Source: Argyresthia goedartella
Lineage: Eukaryota > Arthropoda > Insecta > Lepidoptera > Argyresthiidae
Length of the DNA: 64,000 nucleotides
Direction of reading: 5' to 3'
Assembly (NCBI GenBank): GCA_949825045.1
Contig: OX463815.1
Location: 20,763,231 to 20,827,230 of the forward strand
The notes beneath the pieces are model-generated. The model saw only the letters and a program-made list of their open reading frames with translations. It was not told the origin of the DNA and did not search any database. The stretch's first letter is position 1. Each line of letters begins with the position of its first letter. Shown piece after piece: positions 21,640-33,009 of the stretch. A program made the position numbers and the translations under genes.

Positions 21640-21835
21640 TGGTTTCGTACATGGCGTATGAAAGTAACCGCACCAATAACTTTTTTAAACTACATTTGTG
21701 AGCTAAAATCCAATTAAATTGACTTTTCATTAAAATAATAAAGCCTATGTCACTCTCACGGTCTCCACTAATTTAACGACACCTCATTTGTCAATATCTA
21801 TTATGCTGTTTGGGCTGTAGCCTTTTTTGTACATT
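21640..21835 (+). repeat. Dispersed repeat T (acgacacctcatttgt family)
   Basis: The block cacggtctccac…acgacacctcatttgtcaatatct…gctgtttgggctgtag recurs at about 43720-43800 (+) and 25060-25150 (-). The upstream part (gtaaccgcaccaataact) matches 24310-24350 and 43630-43650. It is probably a fragment of a LINE or a composite repeat. 21836-23240 holds no supported gene, apart from a repeat near 22440-22530 that recurs at 31565-31660 (gtggaatacaataggttcatg). Confidence 0.55.
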
Positions 21836-23248
21836 TTCAACCCCAAATCTTTATTACTTACCTACATGTAATTTTTTCAAAAAAATAACATGAAGTCTTC
21901 TCATAGGTAAGATTATGCCATAGTTGCTTGAATGTTCTGTGGTTGCTTGACTTTATACTAATTCGATTTGAAATATATGTTAATAAATGTTTATTTTTGA
22001 GTAATTTGCTTACCAAACTTGATAAAACAAGTTTTTCTTTCGAGATTTTGGCTGGGCGGCAAACATTTCTACGTTTACCATGAAAAAAAATGGTTTCCGA
22101 CAATGCGGTCGCGACAATTAATTTCGCGATTTAATTAAATTTCTTGATCGGAATACAAAGAAACTATTTTAATTTTGTAATTTGAATACCAGATTGCGGC
22201 CACCAATAAATGACGCCAATATATGTTGTAGTCTATATAAAATGCATTTATGAGTGACCGTAAACTAGTTTGATTGTTATCCATTTCCAACCAAAGGTGT
22301 CCGACACGGCCGCCAACTACCACACATTTTACTGGTTTACGGCCATCATTACACTTATTAAACCAAATTAATAATTATACCCACTTTGAATATTGCTATT
22401 GTTTGCTTCAGTTTATGAAACAACTATAATCAGAGGATTGGGCACAGCATATTTTTAACGTGGAATACAATAGGTTCATGAACAATTTTCACGTCGTTAT
22501 TTCCTTAAAGTGGTACTTTTACAACTTAAAACCAAGTACAAGCTAAATGCACAAGCTCATAGCCGACGATGTTTTGTTCCGGGTCAAAAACTAATACGAG
22601 TATTATACATTATGTATAGTTTCTATGGTATTTACCCGTTACGTTTACGTTACCCAGGACGAATGTCAGATGTAAATATGTTTTAAAGTTTAGAGTCATC
22701 ATCATAGGTATTAATACAATTAGACGATAACGTACCTTCATACCTACCTCGGCAAAGTATTTACAGATGTTTTGCAAACACACAGACCTTTTCTTTGTTT
22801 TCGTAGATTTGCAGTCTTTTACTATTGGAGTTTGCGCACTCAACTATTTATTTTCTGTCTTATTTGATACTCTACTTGACTGGTAGCTAAAGGTAGGAAG
22901 CATTTTTTTAACCATTAGTCTCATGTTAAGCAAAACTTTTTTCAGTCAACAGGCCTGGCTCAATGGGATACCCCTCAAATATCAATGGAAGCTTTCCCCC
23001 GGTTTGCCCCGGTTATCCAATGACAAGTGCCGCATTGCGTTGCGCACAGCCTCCTATCCCACTCCGTCCCGAGATGTCATCTCGCTCGGATAACCTACAT
23101 AGAACAATTTTCACAAGAGCGTGAATCTCCTGAAATATTTACGTAATTCCGGTGTTGTGAGGATAAAATCCGTCCAAAAACGTTTGTTTTCCAAAGAAAT
23201 CGTCAATTCGCAACCACGGACGCCAAAAAGAAATATAAGTTCAGTGTG

Positions 23249-23278
23249 ATGGGGTGGCTGTCGATGAAAAACCATATG
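23249..23278 (+). CDS. Possible first coding exon (10 codons)
   Basis: An ATG at 23249 starts MGWLSMKNHM and runs phase 0 into a strong donor (ATG/gtgagt). The 200 bases upstream (23030-23230) are CG-richer and T/C-rich, like an insect 5' UTR or promoter. Phase fits the host exon at 55507, so it could be an internal alternative first exon. This is inference from splice-site quality only. Confidence 0.3.
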
Positions 23279-24054
23279 GTGAGTGAAACTATTTTGCCGT
23301 TGTGTACATGAGTAGGTATAGGTATTGATTCGTCCAGCAGTTTACAGAATATCTGTGATTTTGGTGTTATAATAACGCCTTATCTAAGCAGATACAGAGT
23401 CACTGATTGTTTGTAATATACAGCAAGGAATTGTAGATTTTATACCTACCTGCTTAGTATACCAACTTACTAGAGTAGTTTTTGTAGACAAAGAATCCTC
23501 ATAGGCAGGTAGGTACCCACCTTTTTTTCAATTCTACCTACTAGCTGCCATTAACTAGTTTAAACTTATATAATACCTTATTAATGTTATTTTAAAGGTA
23601 TTTAAATAAGTAGGTACCATACCTATTTATATATGGAAAACTTGGTAGTTATGATTGAGGACTATGTTCTATACAATGGAACGTATTTTTTATTAAGGCT
23701 TTAAATAGTCCTGGCAATGGCGCGAAAAAATAGTGCATCAGCATTAGAATCAATCAGAATAAAATGTGTTTATTACTGTAGATATTTACATGTACTTAGC
23801 AAACTTCATTTTTTGCCTCTTCTCCATCATTGGACCACTGTGGGAGGAGAAGGACAAAGAAACTCCCACAGATTGACTTTAGATCTCTTTCAAATTGGTT
23901 GTTTACAACTACTTAATACAAAAATTACAATATTAATTATTGTAATTAATAAGCCGGAATAAATAATTACAATTGTTTTAACAGCAACTTCTGCATTAAG
24001 TTAGATTAAATACAGTCCCGTCATTTAAATAATCTTGAACATTGTAATATCCCT

Positions 24055-24300
24055 TTTTAGGGTTCCGTTCCGTTAAGGGTAAAAATGGGACCCTATTACT
24101 AAGACTCCGCTGTCTGTATATCCGTCTGTCCGTCCGTTCGTCTGTCACAAGGCTCTATATCATGAACCGTGATAGTTAGACAGTTGCAATTTTCACAGAT
24201 AATTTATTTCTGTTGCTGCTATAACAAAAATACTAACAAAACAGAATAAAATAAATATTTAAGAGCCCCATACAACAATTCTTTCAATACCACATACAAA
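24055..24300 (+). repeat. Dispersed repeat R, truncated copy
   Basis: It begins tagggttccgttccgttaagggtaaaaatgg and continues with a ccgtctgtccgtccgt block, tgaaccgtgatagttagacag and ttctgttgctgctataac, matching 51215-51525 in order. It lacks the terminal cacttggccggtt part. Confidence 0.8.
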
Positions 24301-24530
24301 CTTATGAATGCACCTGGTTACGTGAAAGTAGCCGCACCAATAACTTTGTAAACAACATTTTACTATGTAAAATCCCTCTACCATTGTAAGGTGGTACGGC
24401 TGTTTTTGTCGCTTTTACATGGTTTTTAAATTGATCAAATGGCAATTTCAAAATCTGGAGAGGTATCTTGTTGTAGTAGAGAATGCACTGACCCTTGAAA
24501 GAATTGCTGACCTTCACGAGTCTAAAACGG
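24300..24530 (-). pseudogene. LINE 3' coding fragment
   Basis: The minus strand gives a VSNSFKGQCILYYNKIPLQI segment followed by DQFKNHVKA, homologous to the plus-strand fragment at 8574. About 70 residues remain, and the sequence continues upstream only as decayed DNA. 24531-25430 has no supported gene; a minus copy of repeat T is at 25060-25150. Confidence 0.65.
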
Positions 24531-25599
24531 GGCGCAACTAATCTGTGATTATTTCTTAGGTTAACATTACAGCTATCGCTAAGCTTGAAAAATGTTGAAA
24601 GGTTCTTACGTACTTACATTATATTTTCGAAATTAAATTGACTAGGGACAGTATGTCAATTTTATATTATAAATTGCTCAAATAGCTCTTTTCTTAAAAT
24701 AAATATAGTATGAATACCTATCCCCTGTTTTCCCCCACAAAAAGATACCATAGGACACTATGAAAGTAACTAAAATAAAATAGCGTAGATGTAGCCACAT
24801 CCGTGTTTTATCTGATGTTCCTAACAGCGTTAGCCGCAGAACTTAAACTATCAGCTAATTTTATCTATGTGGGGTCGCCACTGCAATTTGCTATGCTCCT
24901 TAGCTCCTTAGCTCCAACTCTAGGCCAAACTAATTGGCAGAAAATGTGGGATACATATATGTTATTGACCGAGCCAGCGAAGCGACCATAGCATCTCAGA
25001 TTTAGCTTGGATAAAAATTATTTCGCATATCTGGATTTCTGTCTGATTTTGGGTTGAAAATGTAAAAAAACACTAAAGCCAAACTTGACAGATATTAACA
25101 AATGAGGTGTCGTTGAATTCGTGAAGACCGTGAAAGTGACATCGGCTATATAATTGTAGTATTTATGAATGAACGAAGGAACGAATTGTACAATACGATT
25201 AAAATCAGTTAAAGATTCGGCTTTTCTCGGATATCATCGCCTAAATCAGGAGACGGAAAAAACACGTAATACATTACCGCGATTTCTTTTAGTTAGCATT
25301 CAATTTCAAGTACCTATCATAAACGTAATGTAAATCACCTGGCAAGATGACATTACTAACAGGTAGACCTAAGAAATGTATTATGCTGAAGCGACATGAA
25401 TGTTCCTAACTTGACATCTAATGATTTACCTAAATTGATATCTCTTAATAACAATAATATCTTTTTATCAATAAATAACTGTAATTCAATATTTTTAAAG
25501 CCAGTGCATCCTTTGACATTTTCCAAATAATTAATTCATTAAAGAACACGAACAGTGCCGGCTATGATGGAATAACAACTAAGGTTTTAAAATACGTGG

Positions 25600-25692
25600 T
25601 TTTTATAATCTCCCTCTCATAATGTAGAGAAGTGGCAAAAAATGACGATTGCTAAGTATATGTAAATATCTACAGTAATAAAGACATTTGGA
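25600..25692 (+). mobile_element. Short LINE 3' tail nested in the RT
   Basis: It splits the RT sequence between VLKYV and the segment beginning ESPILSHI. It contains aagtatatgtaaatatctacag and ends in ggaatttggaatttggaat repeats, like the tail near 9770-9810. It is a severely 5'-truncated LINE insertion. Confidence 0.55.
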
Positions 25693-26905
25693 ATTTGGAA
25701 TTTGGAATCCCCCATCCTGAGTCATATAATTCATAATAAACACGGCATGTTTCCAAATGAACTTAAGATCTCAATACTAAAACCTCTATTTAAAAAGGAA
25801 GATAAACAGAATATGAATTTCTATCAGCCTATTGCATTGATACCCATTTTTGCCAAAATATTTAAAAAGATGATGTACAGAAATATTTATGGATACTTTG
25901 AAAATCAGAATCTATTCGCACCAGAACAAAAAGGGTTCCGGAAAAAGAAAACCATAAATATGGCTGTTTATGATTTTCTTAGTAAAATTATTGCTAACGT
26001 AGACATTAGAAATCCTGTAGTAACGATATTCATGGACATGAGTAAGGCCTTTGACTTTGTAAGGCATGATATCCTAATAAGTAAATTATTAAATTATGGA
26101 ATAAGGGGTAACGCAATAGAACTAATACAATCATACCTAAATATGAGACAACAAATGACACAGATAAATAGGATTTGCACTAAAACAAAACTGGAAAAAA
26201 CATATATATCAAAAGCTAGAGAGATAGAGTGTGGAGTACCACAAGGTAGTGTGATGGGTCCATTGCTCTTCTTAGCATACATGAACGTCTTACCAAATAT
26301 TATAAACCACCCTATGGTGTCATTTGCAGACGACAGTACGGTCATTATACCATGTGCAGATCCAAATGAATTTGAATATGAAATTAGTAACACTCTAAAT
26401 AAAATAATTAATTGGCTAAATCAGAATAATCTAGTTATTAACATTAACAAAACAAAAATAATGAGTTTTCAAAATAATAATATCACAATTAAAAATTTCA
26501 ACATCACATGAATATGTTTTCAGGTGAAACTATTGAACAAACTAAGATAACAAAATTTTTGGGAATTCATATTGACTATAATCTTAAGAGGAAAACTCAG
26601 GTGGAAACAGTTTGCAAAAACTATATACCTTTGCATATGCCCTATACATGTTATCAAAAACTGTAGAGGAGGAAGCGGTACTAACGGCATACAATAGTTA
26701 TGTGGACTCGACACTAAGATTTGGCATCATCTTTTGGGGTAATGCAGTAGATAAAGGTTCTGTTTTAATTGCCCAAAAAAGATGTGTCAGGGCCATATGT
26801 GGTCTTGGTCGGAGGGATAGTGCTAAGCAACAATTTAAGAGGCTCAATATACTAACAGTCCCATCCTTATATATACTCAAGTATATATAAGTATATTGTA
26901 CTATA

Positions 26906-26955
26906 TTGATTTTATAAACATTGCTACCTCAAGGTAGCAATGTTTATAAAATCAA
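26906..26955. repeat. Perfect 24-bp inverted repeat, 2-nt loop
   Basis: Positions 26906-26929 and 26932-26955 are exact reverse complements around CA. It lies within the LINE C-terminal remnant and interrupts its frame. A 2-nt spacer points to a local template switch or hairpin-mediated duplication rather than to an element with TIRs. Confidence 0.9.
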
Positions 26956-27579
26956 ACACACATCTGTTCACTATCAAAGCAAACGACATCCGAAAAAAAT
27001 TGTATGCCCCAACACCAAACAGCTTTATTTAAAAATAGTATTTTTGGCATGGCTCCCAAAATCTTAAATAACTTACCGGATAGAATTCGTAAATAATATA
27101 TTTCAATTTAAAAGAGAACCTCGGAAGCTATTGATTGATAAAATATACTACTCCATATCTGCATACCTATTGGATAAAAACCTTTGACTTTAGGTGCTTA
27201 AGTTGATTCTGGGCACGCAATTTAATCAATGACGTTTAACTTTTGTTATCTGACTTCAAAAACTTTGACATAAATGTTTGTAACAAAATGGTGTATCCAT
27301 AATGTGTAAAATATTTGTATGCCTCATGACTAAACATTGAGAGACATAATATTATAATAACACCTAAATGTATATCAAAATACCTATGTTCCACAAATAA
27401 ATGATTTGATTTGATTTGTTTTGACATGAATTTAAATATTAATAACATCTATAACATTTATACATGGGGCCATCTCGGAACCATACCCTATCAAATACAA
27501 AAATAATTTTGTAAATCGGTTCACGTGTCTACTAGAAATCTTATAACATACATACAAAAAAACATTCCCGTTGAATTGA

Positions 27580-27778
27580 CTTGAGAACGTTGAATTGAGA
27601 ACCTCCTCCTCCTCACTATCACTATCGGAATTATTTACATTAATTATAAAACGCTCGCTAAACACATCTAATTTCTCTTCTTCTGTTAAGAACACATCTT
27701 CACCCTTTATTGCATGATTACAGACTTTCGTCCATTCTTCGGGTCCTAACATTAAAAAAAAATCCATAAGCGGCTTTT
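27580..27778 (-). pseudogene. DDE_3-type transposase, C-terminal piece
   Basis: The minus strand gives an MLGPEEWTKVCNHA motif, then DVFSERFIINVNNSDSDSEE: the acidic C-terminal tail seen in IS630/Tc1-related DDE_3 transposases of insects. Upstream, the reading is cut off by the insertion beginning at 27779. It continues the protein encoded at 28790-29938. Confidence 0.7.
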
Positions 27779-27889
27779 CACCCCACCGGTCGCCTACTCT
27801 CCGTGTCCTCCGCTTCTTTTTTTTATAAAATATAGATTAGGTATAAAAAAAGAAGCGGAGGACAAGGAGAGTAGGCGACCGGTGGGGTG
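27779..27889. repeat. ~110-bp palindrome at the end of an insertion
   Basis: Arms of about 48 bases (27779-27826 and 27842-27889) are reverse complements with one mismatch and one extra T. The sequence includes caccccaccggtcgcctac and its inverse. The AT-rich loop is about 15 bases. It marks one side of the roughly 1-kb DNA that interrupts the DDE_3 gene. Confidence 0.88.
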
Positions 27890-27964
27890 ATGACCAGGAT
27901 GCAGGTGTATTTGTTGTTGTAGATGTTGTTGAAATCGTCGTTGTAGGAACGGTAGCGGGCATAT

Positions 27965-28172
27965 TTGTAGTTACGGCTCGCAGGATCCCGTTGTAGGAAC
28001 GGCTCGCAGGATCGCGTCGTAGGCACGGCTCGCAGGATCGCGTTGTAGGAACGGCTCGCAGGATCCCGTTGTAGGAGCGGCTCGCAGGATCCCGTTTGTA
28101 GGAACGGCTCACAGGATCGTGTTTGTAGGAACGGCTCGCAGGATCGTGTTTGTAGGAACGGCTCGCAGGATC
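27965..28172. repeat. 26-27-bp minisatellite, about 8 units
   Basis: The unit is close to acggctcgcaggatcccg plus ttgtagga. Variants differ at ATC-C/G-C/G and T number. Frames on the minus strand read as Arg/Ser/Pro-rich repeats, but I see no gene there. The array is within the insertion that splits the DDE_3 gene. Confidence 0.9.
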
Positions 28173-28789
28173 CCGGGGTAGTGCGACCCCGGGATAAGGC
28201 CTTTAGGTGGTTCTTCTCGCTTAGAAGCTGACGTGAGACTCCAGAATTTCAGAAATGTTCCGCTCTTATACCCTTTTTGGAGAGTTCTAAAAATTATTTA
28301 AATTAAACGTAATTTTTGTGAGTGGCCAAGAGAGAAAAAGTATTTTTGTAAAAGTATTGAAGCAAACATATCAGACCGCTAACGAGTTTGAATGGACATT
28401 GACATGACAACCAGACAAACAACGACATCAACAGATGTCAAACTTTAGTTTCAGGCTCGTAATACGGTAAACAACAAGAAAACCATGAAGTAAATGAAGT
28501 AACAATGAATATAAAAAGGTAGCGCACCAGCGCGCACGAAGCCCGAGATTGCAGAGTTTCGGAGAAAGCCAAATACAAGGTCACCAAAGGTAAACCCCTT
28601 CGCTATCGATTTAGAAGTGCTGATAGTGTGAAAATACAAAGCGAAAATGATTTGTTAATGTGTTCTTATGGTTTAAAACGTTACAGGGTCCTATGAAAAT
28701 AAAGGTGATACCAAATATCAGACTGTACAGCTCAGCAAGTATCCTAGAAGAAAATCCTAGAAAATGACATGTAAGTAACATAACACTAC

Positions 28790-29938
28790 ACGTTTTATTC
28801 ATTTCGACATTTTTGGAGGTGACATAGCCTTTTAACTGTGCCCATATATTTTCTACGGAATTAGAGTCTGGGTGATATGGAGGCAGTCGTATTCCTGTAT
28901 GTCCATTTTCAGCCAAAACTTTATCCACTCGAAAAACGCTGAAGTGATCTTTGTGGCGTTGTATTACGCTATACAGTTACGGTTTTTTCTTATCAGGTGT
29001 AAAAGGAATATCGTGTCTTGTTAACCACTCGATCATGTCCGCCTTTCGAGTATTGCTATTAGGTAACCTTTCAACAAATTTGTTGTGGTAAGAAGCGTTA
29101 CCTATAACAACAACGCTGTTATCGGGAAAATTAGGTATTAGTTGTGTTCTTAACCACTTCTCATACTTCTCTGCATTCATTTCCTTGTGGTAATCGCCAC
29201 CGGGATCCGCGGACTGATCTAGTAAAACAGCTCCAGGCGCAAAGCCTTTTTCATTACATGCGTGAACAATAATAAATCTTTGACCCTTTGATATAGGTTG
29301 CTTCAGATTTTATTGGCTGCGTCCGTCCAGCTTTTGGCTTTAGTGTGCGTTGTATGAATATATGATTCATCAATAAAAACAATATTTTTACCAGTAGCCC
29401 TTAATTGTCGGATTTCTCTCAAATATTTTATTCTTTTTAAACGGACGTCATGTTTTTCCATCAAAATGCTCCTGTTATAGTCGGTTTTTCTAAATCTGAA
29501 TCCTATGTCTCGGATTATATTTCGCAGAGATGAAATTGAGCCTTTGAATCACATTTCCTCTTTTTAGTTTTTTGTGTAGTGATCGCAACGTAGGAAGCTC
29601 TTTAAATCTTTCATGAATGTTATATATCATTCGTCGTATAACGCAATAATCAAAATCATCGATTTTTAAACGATATTTTTTGCCGGGCACTTCTTTAGAT
29701 TGTTGAACTTTAGGTGACTGATCTGAGAGCTTGTCGTTTTCCTTCAAAATTTTTAACACGCTGCTTTTCGAAACTCCGGTTGCTTCACAAACCCTGTCCA
29801 AATTTTTATGACGATATTTGCATTCTTCTTTTTAAATAAATTAGCTTCTTTTCTAAAATAGTTATAAACATTATTTACAATTTCACGAGATTGGGCAACA
29901 ATTTTTTTACCACGCTTTAAATTTGTTGAAACCAACAT
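28790..29938 (-). pseudogene. DDE_3/IS630-Tc1-related transposase, broken
   Basis: The start is an ATG at 29938. A helix-turn-helix region follows after a frame shift (ATGVSKSSVLKILKEN, about 29790-29740). The first catalytic aspartate is in IFIDESYIHTTHTK near 29380. The second site reads VVVIGNASYHN, with glycine (codon 29100-29102) where the family has aspartate. The last glutamate is in PYHPDSNSVENIWAQLKG near 28880. Frame shifts and stops occur between the parts. It cannot make an active enzyme. DNA from 29940 to 30580 holds no other gene. Confidence 0.75.
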
Positions 29939-30587
29939 AACTATTGTAAGTTAATTTTGATAAAATTTTATAGAATCGAATATTTTCACGAATGAAATTA
30001 GCTTTCATAAACATAAATGTATCAAGCAATGATAAGAACTTAACATTAGAGGATGATTCTTTAGTCGTACTCACCTTCGACCTTCAACAATGCCTTCCAC
30101 GTCACATTGTTTTTATTGACACTAACACAGTCAACAGACTGTCAAAATAGTCAATTATCTTTCTAATTTCAATATAAAGGTTGTGTTAGTTTTTAGCTAC
30201 AAAGGAGGTTTTGTTGCTCATATCGTTCTTGTATTGTATTCAATAGGACAATGAGTAATATAATTAAGTTCATATCTGTAAATTGATAAATCTATGTGAG
30301 AGATGAGGGATTCACGACAATTTCCGAGGTTGACCGAATCGTTAACTGATTTCAATCGTATTGTACCACTCCAGCCAGGATTATACCTAATCCGGTCAAA
30401 TGGCCGGTATGCCAGAGGGCACGTTTTTTGAGGGGGGGAATGACATACTCACGTGATAGGGGAAGATTGTGAATAAAATCAACTGATTAAAGCAACATTT
30501 AGCCAATATAGGAAGTTTGGACAGGGGAAGATATGTGATGTACAGCAGAAAAAAAAGTTTCTTAATGTTTCCTGATGTGATTTTTGA

Positions 30588-30860
30588 AGACCCGAATGGC
30601 CGAGACGGCAGTGACCCTGCCAACGAACCTTGGTTTCGTTGGCAGGGTCACTGCCGTCTCGGCAGTGACCCGGTTCGAGTCCCGGTGGGGGCAAATATTT
30701 GTTTGTTGAGAACTGATTTTTTTACCTTAGTCGTGGTTGTTTATCTATCTAAGTATACTATGTATATATATATAAGTATGAGTATCGTTGTTTAGTACCC
30801 AAGATACAGGGAATCCTAGTTGCTAGGCTAGATGCTAGTGTGTAAATTGTGTCCAAGGTA
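30588..30860 (+). mobile_element. tRNA-derived SINE, copy 3, with internal palindrome
   Basis: It has the same head and body as the minus copy at 11462-11710: tggccgaga A box near 30597 and ggttcgagtcccggtggggg B box near 30671. The head contains an exact 29-bp inverted repeat (30599-30627 and 30635-30663, 7-nt spacer) absent from copy 2. That separates the A and B boxes further than normal. The body ends in the shared gtacccaagatacagggaatcc block. Confidence 0.8.
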
Positions 30861-32200
30861 TTATAATTTTTGTTCTGTTTCATGTGTTGTTGGTTGATAT
30901 TCTGGGTTCTGTTCTGCTGAGTTTTCCGATGTGCTTTCAGTTTCGCTGTCTGTTTCGGGGACCTAACTTCATCCCAATTGTGTGCTATTTCCATCCAGTT
31001 CCATTCTTTCCGAAGTATTTAATACCGTGTTTGAGGGAGTCTTTCCAGGTGTATTAGATGGTTTCACAACGCATATATTTGGTTGAGTTTCAGCGTTACG
31101 TAGCAAATGCGTGGAGATATGCTTTGTACGCTCTGGATGGAAGATGCGAGTTGTTTGTTGATAAGGAATCCTACTCCCCCGTACGACGTATCCTCATGGC
31201 CTCTGTGGTAGAAAGTGTGGCCACAACCTAGTTGTGTCAGATCTTAGCCTCTACGTCTATCCTCAGACAAGCCGATAACATCCCATTTAATTTATTTGTT
31301 CTAATTCATCCAATAATTCCGTGAGGCTATAATCTTCTTTTCAAAGTCCGTGAATTGAATGTAGCCAGGGTCATCGTATGTTGGCAGCCGGATCTCTGCC
31401 GGAGATTCTTAGCGCCCTCTGCCGGAGCTAGGAATAACGGGGCTGCCGGGGACTGAGGGCCGGGGCTGTTGGGCGTCTGTCATACTACTGAAGAGGGTTT
31501 TTAGCCGTTAAACACCACGCTGGCCAGTGCATCTTGGTGAGTGTTTTCACTTTTCAGCACTTTTTAAGTGGAATGTGGAACACAATAGGTCCATGGACAA
31601 TTCTCATGTTGAATTCGTTATTTACGTGGAGTAGTCGCAAAGAGGTACTTTTACCACACCATTAACCAATGTGCGATATATACCACGACGATATTATTCG
31701 TGGAATAATGAAACGAGTAAATAAAAAACAAATTGAGCCTATGACCAATGCGCGAATGAACATGAACAGCGGAATTACCTAAAATGAGCAAAAAAATGCT
31801 GAATTGTGCGAAAAATAAACTTTGGTTGAACATGTAAGAACCACAAAATCCCACGCTCGGTTTGTATTTTAAGTAAGTCGAAATAACCATTTTAGGTTCC
31901 TAAGTTTCAGATTTCTAGTCGCTCTCAGTTTTTCGCACAAATAAGTAGGTACTATTTTTTTCAGCTAAAACCGGTTTTTGCAGTCGTGCTAGCCTTTCGT
32001 ACAATTCAGTAATTTTCTCAGAAATAACAAGTATTTACTGGATTTACGTTTATACGTGTACGTACGACATTAGAATCTCTGATTCCTTTTACCTACATTT
32101 TTCAAATATTCCTCTTACATAGGTACTGCGCTTACAACTATTTAATTTTAATGATTATGCCCCCGAAAAACACTGAACGCTAATCATAGAGTAGGTACCT
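30861..32200. other. Gene-free stretch with old repeats
   Basis: A GC-richer piece at 31070-31290 and another at 31370-31560 look like decayed retroelement DNA but could not be assigned. The segment 31565-31660 repeats 22440-22530. No coding region is supported. Confidence 0.45.
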
Positions 32201-32239
32201 TGATATATTATACTCAAACGCTAATGAACCACGAAAATA

Positions 32240-32471
32240 GAACGTTTTTTCACGACTCGTCATGGATTTCAATTTTCCGAACGCTTCCGCCTCTATTTCC
32301 TTCGCGCTCGGAGCGCCCCATCGCGGCTTTCGAACGAAACTTATCTGTCAAAAGCCAAGTTAGGCGTCGCGTTGCGTCGTGCTTCTCAATCAAATCTATT
32401 TTGGTGATTTTCGTTGTGATTGAACAAAATATTGTGTGCCCAACACGTTAAAATAATAATAATACATAAAG
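32240..32471 (+). promoter_or_regulatory. Promoter and non-coding first exon of the nested gene
   Basis: A CG-rich patch (32270-32370) precedes an AT-rich leader that ends at a strong donor, aaag/gtaagt (exon end 32471). No TATA box is clear and the transcription start is not defined. The partner acceptor, ttaattttcag, ends at 32976, and the coding exon begins at 32977. The intron is about 505 bases. Confidence 0.6.
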
Positions 32472-33009
32472 GTAAGTTGGTTTGAATGTTCATTATTTGA
32501 TTATGTAACTAGTAACGCCTTGAGAACTTTGGTCACGACGAAGCATATTTTACGTTCTTTCTGTCGAATTTTGACGACAAGCGGTACTAAATGTCACTTC
32601 GGTGTATGATTAATCTACAAAATAATTAGGTCATCACACTTTGGGTTATAATTGTCTTGTGTTGATGCCCACAAACTTAACCTAAAATTGTTATGGTTGG
32701 TTTGGTTTTCCAAATGAATTGGTCTTATTCAGAGTGTAGATTGATGTAAACCGATGGTTGGGTCAGAGTGTCGACAAGGGGGCGGAACTGGCACAAAAAC
32801 AAAATCATTCATGTAGTATAATAACAGGTGATATTGTTTCTAACAAGTGAAATACTTGTTTGGTGGGAAACCACGCTAATCAAGCTTACAACATAACAAG
32901 TAATGATTCACAGTGTTTATAGATTCTAAAGCCCAAACAAAACTTCATTAACCCTCCATATTTTCTTAATTTTCAGATTCTACTAAAAACTACCTCCCAG
33001 AAATTCATA

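Larger units (their letters stand above)
25435..27415 (+). pseudogene. Jockey/CR1-like LINE, reverse transcriptase remnant
   Basis: The RT starts in decayed form near 25440; a frame shift precedes IINSLKNTNSAGYDG (25533 on). It is interrupted at about 25600-25692 by a short insertion and resumes at 25702: FYQPIALIPIFAKIFKKMMY, DMSKAFDFVRHDIL, an ECGVPQGSVMGPLLF motif and FADDSTVI are all RT signatures. A stop and frame change follow at 26509. The C-terminal domain continues at 26520-26890 and, weakly, to 27180. The 3' tail is (TTGAT)n-like at 27400-27420. It is not functional. The catalytic FADD is present. Confidence 0.88.
27779..28790. mobile_element. Unclassified ~1-kb insertion in the DDE_3 gene
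   Basis: The transposase reading stops near 28790 and resumes at 27778 (minus strand), so about 1 kb has been inserted or rearranged. It contains the palindrome, the minisatellite and about 600 bases of unfamiliar sequence (28180-28790). No terminal repeat pair or clear target duplication could be identified. Confidence 0.5.

Noticed and set aside
27837..28112. Arg/Ser/Pro repeat protein
   Set aside because: The frame is produced by the minisatellite and palindrome, with no sign of a gene.
27965..28172. CRISPR-like array
   Set aside because: Units are contiguous 26-27-bp tandem repeats without unique spacers, and the genome is eukaryotic.
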